Assembly (NCBI GenBank): GCA_030340625.1
Contig: JAOPHQ010003127.1
Span: 1,262,501-1,326,500, forward strand
DNA: 64,000 nt
DNA from: Merluccius polli
Taxonomy: Eukaryota > Chordata > Actinopteri > Gadiformes > Merlucciidae
Reading direction: 5' to 3'
In this document: in pieces, positions 1-9,782 of the stretch
How the letters are laid out: every line of letters begins with the position of its first letter
Numbering within the stretch: the stretch's first letter is position 1
Position numbers and translations under genes: made by a program
Notes under the pieces: model-generated
What the model was told of the DNA's origin: nothing
Seen by the model: the letters and a program-made list of their open reading frames with translations, nothing else
The model's database searches: none

Positions 1-1011
1 TGAACATTTAGGACAGGTAAACAGTAAATCCCATTGAAAAAAACGTGCGCTGTGGTTTATCTTGATTATGATTGGTGGTGGAACGCGAGTCATTTGGCCA
101 AAGATTTTTTATTGTGAAGATAGCAAACTTGTTTCTCGCCCATTATACAGTCTATGGTTGGTTGGTTGGTCGGTCAGTCCCCCCCCATAAAAAAAAACTC
201 CTTTGGATCTACACGATTCACGTAAATGACCTATTTTGAGTAAAAAAGGGCGAATTTCGCCGAAAGGTGACTAGTTTGCAGGTATGGGTACTACCTAGTT
301 CCTTCTTCGAGACTCCAAGACATGGGAGAGAGAGGGGTGGGCTTGAATGACTGAGTGACTGTTTATCAGTCACGAATCACGTTCACTGTGTACAGAACGT
401 TCAGTGAACAAATCACTGAACATGCGCAGTTCCGTGCGTACATAGTAAGCTTGCCAGCCACTCAGTACGTTCAGGGAATGAATCACTGAACATGCGCTGA
501 GGCAGTTTCAGCAGACAGACATGTTTTTTTCATATGGCTGGTTTCCCCACACATGCAGTACTTTTCAAAACGTTAAATATTGCATAAAAAAGCTAGCCAG
601 TCTAGCATTTCTTTTTTTAATGTAATGTTTTACAACGTTTATCTCTTACTGCTCTCAATTGCCTGTCATGACGACTCCCACCAAGGGATTGCAGATGGAA
701 ATATCTGGTGCAACATAGGCTATGTAATGTGCATTTTCCCTGTCAAACAAATAAAAAGCTGTATTCAACTAAATGTCGGGTTGTTTAACACATGCATGTC
801 CTGTGTCGGAGGAGCCCCACAAATAATCTGTTGGATTTACTTAATACAGTTATTTCAACGGTTTCCACGAAACTGAGTTATGTAAGATATAATTAAATCG
901 TACCATTAAAATGGGAATAACTCACTTGTGTGCAACCAACAAAACTAGGTTAATGAATTTCAACATAATGTGGTTAGATTTGTCTTAATTAAACGTGTTA
1001 ATTAATACCAA
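1..1011. other. No gene recognised; short 30-bp direct repeat
   Basis: I see no convincing coding sequence here. A 30-bp motif containing ATCACTGAACATGCGC occurs at 398-427 and again at 468-497 with a few differences, so a roughly 70-bp unit is present about twice. The rest is AT-rich DNA of unknown origin. Confidence 0.5.
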
Positions 1012-1352
1012 CAAAGCTTATCATTACACTGACTTGTCACTTATGTTAATATAACTCAACTGTATTTAGCAAGACTAACAAAGCTTATCGTTACCCTGAC
1101 TTAAGTCACTTATGTTAATATAACTCAACTGTATTTAGCAAGACTAACAAAGCTTATCGTTACCCTGACTTAAGTCACTTATACTAATATAACTCAACTG
1201 TATTTAGCAAGACTAACAATGCTTACCATTACACTGACTGAAGTCACTCATGTTAATATAACTCAACTGTATTTAGCAAGACTAACAAAGCTTATCATCA
1301 CACTGACTGAAGTCACTCATGTTAATACAGTATAACTCAACTGTATTTAGTA
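1012..1352. repeat. 69-bp tandem repeat, about 5 copies
   Basis: The unit starts CAAAGCTTATC and ends TTTAGCAAGACTAA. It is 69 bp in the middle copies, with a 2-bp deletion in the first copy and a 5-bp insertion in the last. Copies two and three are almost identical, and copies four and five share their own variants. This is a minisatellite that I cannot assign to a named family. Confidence 0.85.
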
Positions 1353-1487
1353 TTTAAAGGTTTATTGCACTTACAATACAATCAAATACAATGGAAGTGC
1401 TTAAATGTAACATTCATATATTCATATACTGTATATATGTAACACATTCATCTATACATAATACAATTATGTAACATTAAAGGAGAA

Positions 1488-1672
1488 TTCCGGAGTCTGG
1501 TATTCCCAAAGGCAGTGTTACTTTTACAGTGTTAGTGTTGATTCTCTCCTAAGAAGATGCAAATAGCTGCTGAAGTAGCCATTATTAATGTCTTGTACTG
1601 GTCCGATTTTCCCAGGAACTTACAAAACTGCGACAGACCAGAACAGCCCATGTTTGTGAACAGTACCGGTAC
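1488..1672 (-). pseudogene. Fragment of SAMD3-like first coding exon and leader (copy 1)
   Basis: On the minus strand, 1587-1494 matches the start of the gene at 6080 (MATSA, LGE and a run corresponding to its TLPLGIP). It is broken by indels that destroy the frame. The leader at 1590-1672 does not match the leader of the 6080 gene, but it does match the leader of the second fragment at 3085-3165. A 13-bp motif resembling the terminus of a TTAA element (AGGAGAATTCCGG after TTAA, 1477-1493) abuts the fragment. It is dead. Confidence 0.7.
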
Positions 1673-1676
1673 TTAA

Positions 1677-2978
1677 AGGACAATTCCGGTATTCAGCACA
1701 TTGAGCCCCCTTTCTGGGTTGTCTAGGATGAAATATGGTGGTTGACACGAAATTTTGACTATTGGTCCTGTCTTGTAGCCCGGCACGCCAGACCCACATC
1801 AGAAAGATGTAAGGTCTGGCGCAGCTCCATTGGCAGTGTGGGCGGGATAAACGGTTGTCTTTCAAGTTCCCTATGCACGCAATAGGATAGCGCTACAACC
1901 AATCAGAGCAACGAAGAAGGTGACGTAGTCAGAGCCGTCGCTCTGACTACGTAATTAATCAAAACTCCGAATACATATTTATTTTCGAGGAAAGACTTCA
2001 GTGCCGTTCTTTGTTCTTTTCTCAAATAAAATGTTAACTTCAAGTCTTGAAGAGTCGCGGCCAAAGCCGACTCGAAAGACAGCTGTTTGCCAGCAGCAGC
2101 AGCCATTATTTACCTCTAACACGGAACCGTCGCATCTCTGTCGTCATTAGGTAGCCCGGCTTTCGACTCCGCTCCTCACGCTGTGATTGGTCAGACATAC
2201 TTTGTGTTTCCAGCACCAAAAAGCCGACGGAGCCCTGCTAGACCTACCTAGCTGCCAAATAAATTTGCTGCCGCTAGGGGGTGTCTAGAGTTCTAGGCTA
2301 CCTGTCTCGGGTATTTGGCTCATTTCAAATCGCCCCCGTCTGCTTCAGAATGGCTGGCTACGGGCATTTACAAACCTGTCCTTAAAACAACCCTAAACGT
2401 TTGTTTTCAGAAATATACAACTCACCGAGTGGTTAGTGGTGTTCGTTGATGTTCCAAATCAAGTATCGTAGCGAAATAGTTTGTCAGGTTTTATTTGACA
2501 TTTTGTAAATCCCATTGAAACGGAAACCAGACCCGGAAATAGGGGCTGTTTACGTTTGGTTGTAGTCTTTTTGCTCGGTTCTCTGTATCAACAGTAGGGC
2601 TAGAACCGAGCGAAAAGACTACAACCAAACGTAAACAGTCCCCCTTTCCGTTTCCGGTTCGATTTCCGTGCCAACGGGATTTACAAAATGCCAAATAAAA
2701 CACGACAGAAACTATTTCACTACGACACTTGATTTGGAACATCGACAAACACCACTAACCACTCGGTGAGTTGTATATTTCTGAAAACAAACGTTTAGGG
2801 TTGTTTTAAGGACAGGTTTGTGAATGCCTATAGCCAGCCATTCTGAAGCATGCAGGGGCGATACGAAATGAGCCAAATACCCGAGACAGGACCAATAGTC
2901 AAAATTTCGGTGTCAACCACTATTTCATCCTAGACAACCCAGAAAGGGGGCTCAATGTGCTGAATACAGGAAATGCCC
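1677..2978. mobile_element. TTAA-flanked fold-back element (Kolobok- or piggyBac-type MITE)
   Basis: The element begins AGGACAATTCCGGTATTC and ends with the inverted form of a close variant. TTAA lies on both sides (1673-1676 and 2979-2982). Apart from a later MITE insertion in the left arm, the two arms are near-perfect inverted repeats of several hundred bases. They meet at a very short loop around 2580-2605, so a single strand would fold into one long hairpin. No transposase is encoded, so it would be mobilised in trans. The TTAA target and AGG start point to Kolobok or piggyBac relatives, and I cannot separate these from the sequence alone. Confidence 0.8.
1776..2300. mobile_element. 525-bp MITE with 9-bp target duplication (copy 1)
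   Basis: It starts TAGCCCGGCACGCCAGACC and ends GAGTTCTAGGCTA, giving short imperfect inverted termini. The flanks are CCTGTCTTG (1767-1775) and CCTGTCTCG (2301-2309). The uninterrupted opposite arm of the host fold-back element reads CCTGTCTCG once, which confirms a 9-bp duplication with one later C-to-T change at a CpG. A second copy lies at 32058-32580. No ORF of note is present. A 9-bp duplication suits Mutator-like elements better than hAT, which gives 8 bp. Confidence 0.85.
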
Positions 2979-2989
2979 TTAAATAAAAA

Positions 2990-3165
2990 AAATCATATTC
3001 CCAAAGGCAGTGTTACTTTTGAAGACATTTTCTCCTAAGATGATGCGAAGAGCTGCTGAAGTAGCCATTATTAATGACTGAGCACTGGTCAGATTTCTCC
3101 CAGGAACTTGCTTAACAGTTTGCGACAGACCAGAACAGCCCGTTATTGTGAACAGTACTTAATAA
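2990..3165 (-). pseudogene. Fragment of SAMD3-like first coding exon and leader (copy 2)
   Basis: Minus-strand sequence matches the first residues of the gene at 6080 (MATSA, LRIILGEN). A small deletion after LGEN shifts the frame. The leader (3085-3165) matches that of copy 1 at 1590-1672. The two fragments therefore look like a local duplication now separated by the fold-back element. It is non-functional. Confidence 0.7.
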
Positions 3166-3380
3166 AACAAACACAACTGCTTTTATCAGAAGGTGCCACT
3201 AGACCAAACTATTAACTCCTCGTAGCTACTTTAAAAATTCCTTTTAAAAACAAGATACAAAAAACAAAACTATCCATGGTCGACAACAAACCACGAAACC
3301 AAGCTTAACAGTGCAATTGAACTTCTTGATGAATGTTCCACAGTATCAATGTTCCACATTGAATGACTTGATTAAACTTT

Positions 3381-6080
3381 TCATTCAAACAGTTTGTTTT
3401 TTAGCACTTGTGCCTTTGTTGAGAGGTTGGTTGCATTCAGTTCCATCACAAGTTTTTGCAGAACCTCAAAAGTGCACTTCAGTTTTTTTGGGTAGCTCAA
3501 ATCCAGTGAGTACATGAGGCCAAACAAGAGGGCGACTGCATTCCCAACATCACAAAGGTCATGAAAGCACTTCCACACCTTCAATGATTATTCCAACATC
3601 TTCAAGGCCGTCTGTTGGTCCAGCATCTTCCTTCTTGATGGCAAAGACTCCCAGTACCGTCTGGTCCATAGCGTCCTGGTTGTCCTCAATATCCTTAAAA
3701 ACATGAAAAATAAACTTCAGTCACGACGTACTACACACAAAAAAATAAAAATAAAATCAAAAAATAAAATCGCTTTGCTAAATTATGTTTATCCAGCTCC
3801 AACTTTCCAACATTCCAGACAACATTTAGTGTAGTTTTTCAACCTTAGACATTTTTCAGCCATTGGTATCATGGTTTGTCGTCAACCATGGATATGTTAA
3901 TTAAAAAAGGGCTCTATAAGTTTATTTTGAGAAACTAAACAGCAAGCCACAAACCACTATTAATGTTAGTGCTAAACATGCCTGTACTGAGAGAGGCAGG
4001 GCTGTTTTCAAATGATTCTTATTTTTCTTCTTGTCAACAAATCTTTTTTGCCTCCACAATCTACATAAAAAGTTGCTTTGTGTACTCTAAGCCTGATTTC
4101 TTATTCTTCTCTGCTATACACATCTGTTGTCCAAAAACTACTAATCACATGCTGGTGAACATTGCTGCACTGGTTGATGTTTTTTCTCATTACAAACTGT
4201 TTTATCATGCAGGGCTTTTTAAAAATAGCCCCAAAAGTTAAACAGCAATCACATTTTCAGTTTCTTGAGAAATAATTTAGAAGGCACTGGTAAAAATACT
4301 TACAAGATACTCTCTTATGAGGTTTTCAGGGTCTTCGTTGAGGTACATAGTTAGTGCTTTCAGTGCGCAGGCTCTTCTGTTTTCAACACAGTCATTCTAT
4401 AGCAGAGAACATGGGAAATGTTTAGGCGGTTATATAATTATTGTATTATACAGCAATTAACACTAGAGATGCGTCAATGTTTAAGCTACTAAATTTAGCA
4501 TGCAAATTCAACACAACAAAAAAGTAAGAAATCCAGGAAGAGGAAAAGTTCTCTGTCCATACAGATACTGCTACAAAACTGACGGTGGTCAGAAGTCAGA
4601 AATTAGGGATTATTTTCATGGAAAACCTTAGCCAGGAAGAAGTTGTGCAATATAGCTGTCCTAATAAGAAAATGCCCTCCCACCCACTAGATAAGGTCTT
4701 AAATATTGCTTTGAATTTAACATGGAAACAGCTACACAATTAGTAAAGTAACACAAAAGATATTCTGGATGAGCACACATAAAAAAAAAAAAACCTTTTC
4801 AATGTCTGCCAAGATGTGCTTTATTTTCCGCCCTGCAGCTCCTCCTTTCTTCCTGAATACTTTCATCAGCTGGGAAGAGTGGTGATCCAACTGGTACATG
4901 AATTTAGATATCAAGGGGACGGTAGTGATCCGAGTAAACTCTGCTTCCACCTACAAACATTTAATAATGACAAAGAAAAACACATTTCTTTTTTATTCAT
5001 AGCAACACAATATAGGTTAATAAAAACAAGAATAGAATAATCCAACCAAAGAAAAGTTGTAAATTCTTATTAGTAATTATTGAAATGGTATGTATGAGAA
5101 GCTATGGTAATTTTTTTTTTTTTCGCAATGAAAGGCTTTTCTTCAATCACTTCATGCCGCCTGTAAGCAAATGTCCTATCCATTTTCTCCTTAACCACCT
5201 GTTGGTTGTTTTCCTTTGTCACCTCAGACAAAAGTGCCACCCTCTCCTCCTCAAGTTTCTCCTTGGATAATCCTGTTGGATAGTCAGGATAGTAGTTCAC
5301 CTCTGCTCGTCTAGGTTTCTTCACTTGATTCGAAGAGGTACGTGGATCACCTTCCTTACGCTTGAGGGAATTAACATCCAGCTCTGCACATCCAATGTTC
5401 CGCAGCTTAGTTTGGTAGTTTGCCATTTTATATTTCAAACTTATCTTCCATCCAGAGAAGCCACTAACTGAACCTCGCTCCCTCAAACATGGATATTTCT
5501 TCACTAGTGCCTCCGCTACTCCATCAAATTCAGCACTGGAGGGATAAGCTTTATACCTCATGATTTCGGAGGCCAAACCTTCAAGAATTTCAGACTTCAT
5601 TCTTGGAGTAGGATCGAAGAGTGTGCCATTACTTTGAAAGTCATCATTTGCACGCTGGAGTTGGATATTTACATCATAGACAAACTCGGGTACAGGAAAG
5701 ACATCTGGCCATGGCTCACACCTTAGGGATGAAGATGACTCAGAAGATACTGACAGAATGTCAGTGTCCACAGTTGAATTGGAATTGACCTCTTCAAGGC
5801 TGCGCTCCACTGAAGAGAGGCAAGGGCTACTTGTTGATAGAGGAATTGGGAGGTAAATCACTTTGAGTGTAGCCTTGTTTTGAATGTCTGAGGTGGATGT
5901 TAGATTCATGAATTCATCGAAAACGACGTCCATGTATTGGAGTCTAAAGTCTGACAACTGACATTGTCTTTTTATCTCGCTTTTCAGTTCCTCAACAGAG
6001 TCTGGTATTCCCAAAGGCAGTGTTACTTTTGAAGTGTCATTTTCTCCTAAGATGATGCGAAGAACTGCTGAAGTAGCCAT
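3381..6080 (-). pseudogene. SAMD3-like fish gene, four exons, frameshifted
   Basis: This resembles the fish-expanded family annotated as sterile alpha motif domain-containing 3-like proteins; its biochemical role is not known to me. Exon 1 (6080 to about 5110) opens with a PB1/ubiquitin-like segment (LRIILGEND, then TLPLGIPDS), a Ser-rich linker, and a conserved block (YPCLRERGSVSGFSGW, KKPRRAEVNYYP). Exon 2 is 4950-4795, exon 3 is 4396-4304 and exon 4 is 3693-3381. Exons 2-4 have AG acceptors, and exons 2 and 3 have GT donors (GTTTTT, GTAAGT). Two defects are visible. Exon 1 runs into a poly-A tract without a donor, so about a dozen family residues are missing, and one extra base near 3561 shifts the frame in exon 4. 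The start at 6080 matches the family N-terminus and follows an AG acceptor at about 6099, so a 5' leader exon is expected. It is probably a recent pseudogene, or a working gene with sequence errors. Confidence 0.72.
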
Positions 6081-6099
6081 TTTGGTTGACAGGTTAATC

Positions 6100-7279
6100 T
6101 GAAGAAAAGCAGAAAAAAATCATCTTTAAACCATTAGTCATTTGTAATTTTCCATTATTTAAAGTCTTAAAATATGCGGTGTGATGCCTGGCAATGACTG
6201 CCGTTTTGAAAACTTTGAAATTACTCAAAATGTATTTTCTGCAAGTATTTTGCAGTCCTGTACAAAATTGCAAAGCGTATGGGTTAGGGTTGTATAATAT
6301 ACAAACAAACTTTGTCCAATGATGTCCATTTTAAAAATATCATGTGGTGCGACCATCAAGAAACGACTACTTGGTACTTTTATGTTGCATCATATACCAG
6401 TTTGCCAAAGAATCCAAAAAATCTCAAAATCAGTGAATATCTCCACACAAATCACTTGTCTGTAATGTGTGTACACTGGGGAAAAAAATCTTGTTATTAC
6501 ACAGTCTAGACTCTTTTAACAGGTATGTTGCAAGCTACAGTGGACCCCTTTGTTTACATGTTTACAGAGTCTAGGCTGTGTATTATCATAAGATATCACT
6601 TCAGCGCCCACAGTACAGACAGGTCGTGGATCTTAAAGATATTCACTGATTTTGAAACCAAAGGGAATATTTGGTTTTCCAGAATCGCTGACTCCACCTT
6701 TAAATGTATAACATTATGTTAAAGTTTAATAAAAACTGGTTTGAATCTTTATTTTTTATTGGAATTTATTTTTTATTGACCTCTTTTAAATAGATTTTAA
6801 ATCATGAGGTCATCATGTTATTTGAAGCTGGGACATTACAGAACAAAAATATGAGGTGGATATTTTCAAAATCTTAAAATATCTTAAAGGATAGTCTTAA
6901 ATCTTAAAAATTACATTACATTACATCAACACATGATAGAAATTGTGTAAAAAATGTTTTTAAGCATGTTAAGGAAAATAATTTTAAACTAAATCACTGT
7001 CACACAAAATGATGAATTTTAAGAGCATGGCCAATTCAACTAGCACTTCAACCCCTGTATGTATACCAGACTATAACTAGAACATTTCCTCTGGGGAAAT
7101 TTTGAAAGGGCCATGGGGGCTACTGCCGGAGTGTGTACATTATGATGAGATTCTTCAGAGACTTCAAACAATTAATACTATTAACATTATGATATTATAT
7201 ACAAGGAGCACACCTACAACAAACGTTCCTTTAATCAAGATACAGTACAGTTTTGTACTCATAGGTAAATGTCTCTTAC
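6100..7279. other. Intergenic or intronic AT-rich DNA
   Basis: No gene is recognised. It could be intron between the exon-like segment at 7280 and the coding exon at 6080. A single diverged copy of the 37-bp satellite unit (CTTCAACCCCTGTATGTATA) lies at about 7047-7083, more than 2 kb from the main array. Confidence 0.5.
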
Positions 7280-7338
7280 TTCTCTTCTGCTGACTTGCTG
7301 TCTTAATATTTGGTCCTCGTCTTCCAAGATCATCCTCC
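7280..7338 (-). other. Exon-like segment, paralogue of 7472-7542
   Basis: This is 59 bp on the minus strand with a TTTTAG acceptor and a GTAAGAGACATTTACC donor. In one frame it reads EDDLGRRGPNIKTASQQKR, aligning with the neighbouring segment. The two also share the bases just beyond the donor. It could be a 5' exon of the SAMD3-like gene. Expression evidence is needed, because it is called from splice signals and the duplication only. Confidence 0.4.
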
Positions 7339-7471
7339 CTAAAATATTTAACACAGTGTTAAGTAACAGTTATCAAAGTGTTTAAGCATTTATTCACAGA
7401 GATACACAGACACAACCTACATTGACCATTGTCATGAAATCAATGACAATGTACGGGTAAATGTCTCTTAC

Positions 7472-7542
7472 TTGTCTGTTGGGTTGCTGTCTTTAGCTGT
7501 GGTCCTCTGGAGGTCTTCTTCCTGGATCTGTTGTCATCCTCT
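7472..7542 (-). other. Exon-like segment, paralogue of 7280-7338
   Basis: This is 71 bp on the minus strand between ATCTAG and GTAAGAGACATTTACC. One frame contains EDDNRSRKKTSRGPQ and KTATQQT, parallel to the 59-bp segment with four extra codons. Lengths differing by a multiple of three and identical donor contexts suggest exon duplication rather than chance. Its gene is uncertain. Confidence 0.4.
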
Positions 7543-7740
7543 CTAGATTAATAAAGCACAAGTTACAGTTAAATGCCACCGCAACTAGCGTTTTTTTTTC
7601 TTCCAATAGCCCCGCAGTATATCGACCCGGCTGAAACACGGGAGGACACGCTGTATTTATCAAAGCTTGGTCGCCGTGCTTAGGCAGCAGATCGGTTTGA
7701 GCTGCGTACGTATTTATACTTTGAAGCTGCTCATGCAGTG

Positions 7741-8307
7741 ACAATAATAAATTGCATTTATATAGCGTTTTTCAAGACACTCAAAGCGCTTTACATAGTG
7801 TGTGTGTGTGGGGATATGACACCTCATCCACTACCAGTGTGTAGCACCCACCTGGGTGATGCACGGCAGCCAGTATGCGCCAGAACGCTCACCACACACT
7901 GGCTCAGCGGAGAGGTGAGGAATGAAACTATCCAATTAGAGACCAGGGGATGATTAGGTGGCCATGATGGTACAAGAGCCAGGTTGGGAATTTGGCCGGG
8001 ACACCGGGGTTAGCACCCCTACTCTTGCGATGAGTGCCACGGGATCTTTTAGTGACCACAGGGAGTCAGGACCTCGGTTTTAACGTCTCATCCGAAAGAC
8101 GGTGCTCTAGACAGGACAGAGTCCCCGTCTCTGTCCTGGAACATTGGGGATCCTACATAGGCCAGAGGGATGAGCACCCCCTACTGGCCCTCCAACACCT
8201 CTACCAGCACCAACTCGTCTCCCATCCAAGGATGGACCAGACCAGCCCTGCTTAGCTTCCAGAGAAACCAGCAGTGCGAGGCAGGTAGCCATGGTGCTGG
8301 CAGGCAT
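7741..8307 (-). mobile_element. 5S rRNA-derived SINE (SINE3/DeuSINE type), copy 1
   Basis: Reading the minus strand from 8307, the head resembles 5S rRNA, including the internal promoter region (GGAAGCTAAGCAGGGCTGG and TTGGATGGGAGAC). A conserved core follows (TTTCGGATGAGACGTTAAA), and the 3' tail contains AAAGCGCTTTGAGTGTCTTG and ATATAAATGCAATTTATTATT. RNA polymerase III transcription from box A/C and mobilisation by a LINE with a similar tail is established for this family. A second copy lies at 26604-27207. It is not a functional 5S gene. Confidence 0.88.
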
Positions 8308-8543
8308 GAGTGATCAGTGTTGGCGGCTGTCCTGAAATGTGTGTTTCTCTTCTATAATAAACGTACATCTCGGAGGCGACGTCTTTCCACATACAGGCTT
8401 CCTTCGCCTTTCACACGGGGCAGATTTCCGTGTTGTGAAACAGGAGAGACACAGCCCGAGACCGAGAGAAGCAGGTCGGACGTGCACAAAAAAACAAGCC
8501 GCTAACAAATGATCCATTTGAGATTCAAAACGGCGAATTTTAC

Positions 8544-8580
8544 CGGAAGCAGTTCCCGTGTACCGCCATCTTAAATCACT
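8544..8580 (-). promoter_or_regulatory. Possible TATA-less promoter and first exon with YY1 and ETS motifs
   Basis: The minus strand carries AAGATGGCGG (YY1-type initiator over an ATG at 8569) and nearby CTTCCGG (ETS), a pairing common at housekeeping vertebrate start sites. The ATG opens a short reading frame of 8 codons plus 2 bases, ending at a GTAAAA donor (8543). Splicing to 7542, 7338 and the acceptor near 6099 happens to keep an open frame into the SAMD3-like gene. This is inference from motifs only. Confidence 0.35.
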
Positions 8581-9265
8581 GTTTTCTTAAATGGAGTCTG
8601 GCCGCTATCAAATATCTTAGTCAACATCGAAAATGATTTATCTGTGTAGAAATCATATTTACAATGTCCTCAAGCAAGTACAACAACTCGAACCGATACA
8701 AGAAAACACAAAACCATTAATGAACCTAGTTTAATTTAAGACATTCTCTATTGTGGCACATTTTCCCGCCGTTTAAATGATTGCCCTTCAGGACACCAAC
8801 TGCACATATTTGAATGTGTTTCAGATGATTATAGCCAAAACACGACAGAGTAACGTCAAACTTAATCTCACTATTGTGTACAACTGATGTGTTGTAGCTA
8901 ATGCGCTGAAGCTAGCAAGTTGAAAAGACAAAGCATATCTTACCTCAAAGGGGAAGAGTAGATCGGTGGAGGGGGTTTTTATATGACCTGGCCAAACAAC
9001 AAAATCATGCGAGTAAACGTGACCAATAGGAGTCCTCTTGTATCCACCGTCAAATCAGACGAGGGATATCTGTAGGGTTTGCCTGACAACAGCCTGAGAA
9101 AATTCGCGCCAGTGAAAATGACCAATAGGAGTCCTCTTGTATCAACTGCCAAATCAGATGATGGATAGCTGTCATTTTTGTTTGCCTGACAACAGGCGCA
9201 CACGCACGCGCGCCCACTCTCAGCGCAGCAGACACACGCACTGACGTACTCCCGGCCCTCACAGT
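8580..9265. repeat. Gene-free region with an imperfect ~97-bp duplication
   Basis: No gene is recognised. The motif GACCAATAGGAGTCCTCTTG followed by TATC and a CAAATCAGA block occurs at about 9019 and 9119. Both are followed by GTTTGCCTGACAACA. This is a two-copy tandem duplication of unknown origin. Confidence 0.6.
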
Positions 9266-9782
9266 CTATAACAGACTATAACTAGCCCTTCAACCCCTGT
9301 ATGTATAACAGACTATAACTAGCCCTTCAACCCCTGTATGTATAACAGACTATAACTAGCCCTTCAACTCCTGTATGTATAACACGCTATAACTAGCTCC
9401 TCAATTCCTGTATGTATAACAGACTATAACTAGCCCTTCAATCCCTGTATGTATAACAGGCTATAAATAGCCCTTCAACCCCTGTATGTATAACAGGCTA
9501 TAACTAGCCCTTAAACCCCTGTATCTATAACAGGCTATAACTAGCCCTTCAACTCCTGTATGTATAACAGACTATAACTAGCTCCTCAACTCCTGTATGT
9601 ATAACAGACTATAACTAGCCCGTCAATCCCTGTATGTATAACAGGCTATAACTAGCCCTCCAACCCCTGTATGTATAACAGACTATAGCCCTTCAACCCC
9701 TGTATGAATAACAGACTATAACTAGCCCTTCAACCCCTGTATGCACAACAGACTATAACTAGCCCTTCAACCCCTGTATGTA
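9266..9782. repeat. 37-bp satellite array, block 1
   Basis: The unit is ATAACAGACTATAACTAG followed by CCCTTCAACCCCTGTATGT, 37 bp in total and repeated about 14 times with scattered changes. The same array resumes at 11003 and 12748, so the intervening DNA is inserted material. Confidence 0.92.

Noticed and set aside
8107..8307. 5S rRNA gene on the minus strand
   Set aside because: The 5S-like part is diverged and fused to a SINE core and LINE-like tail, and the same fusion recurs at 27.1 kb. It is a SINE.
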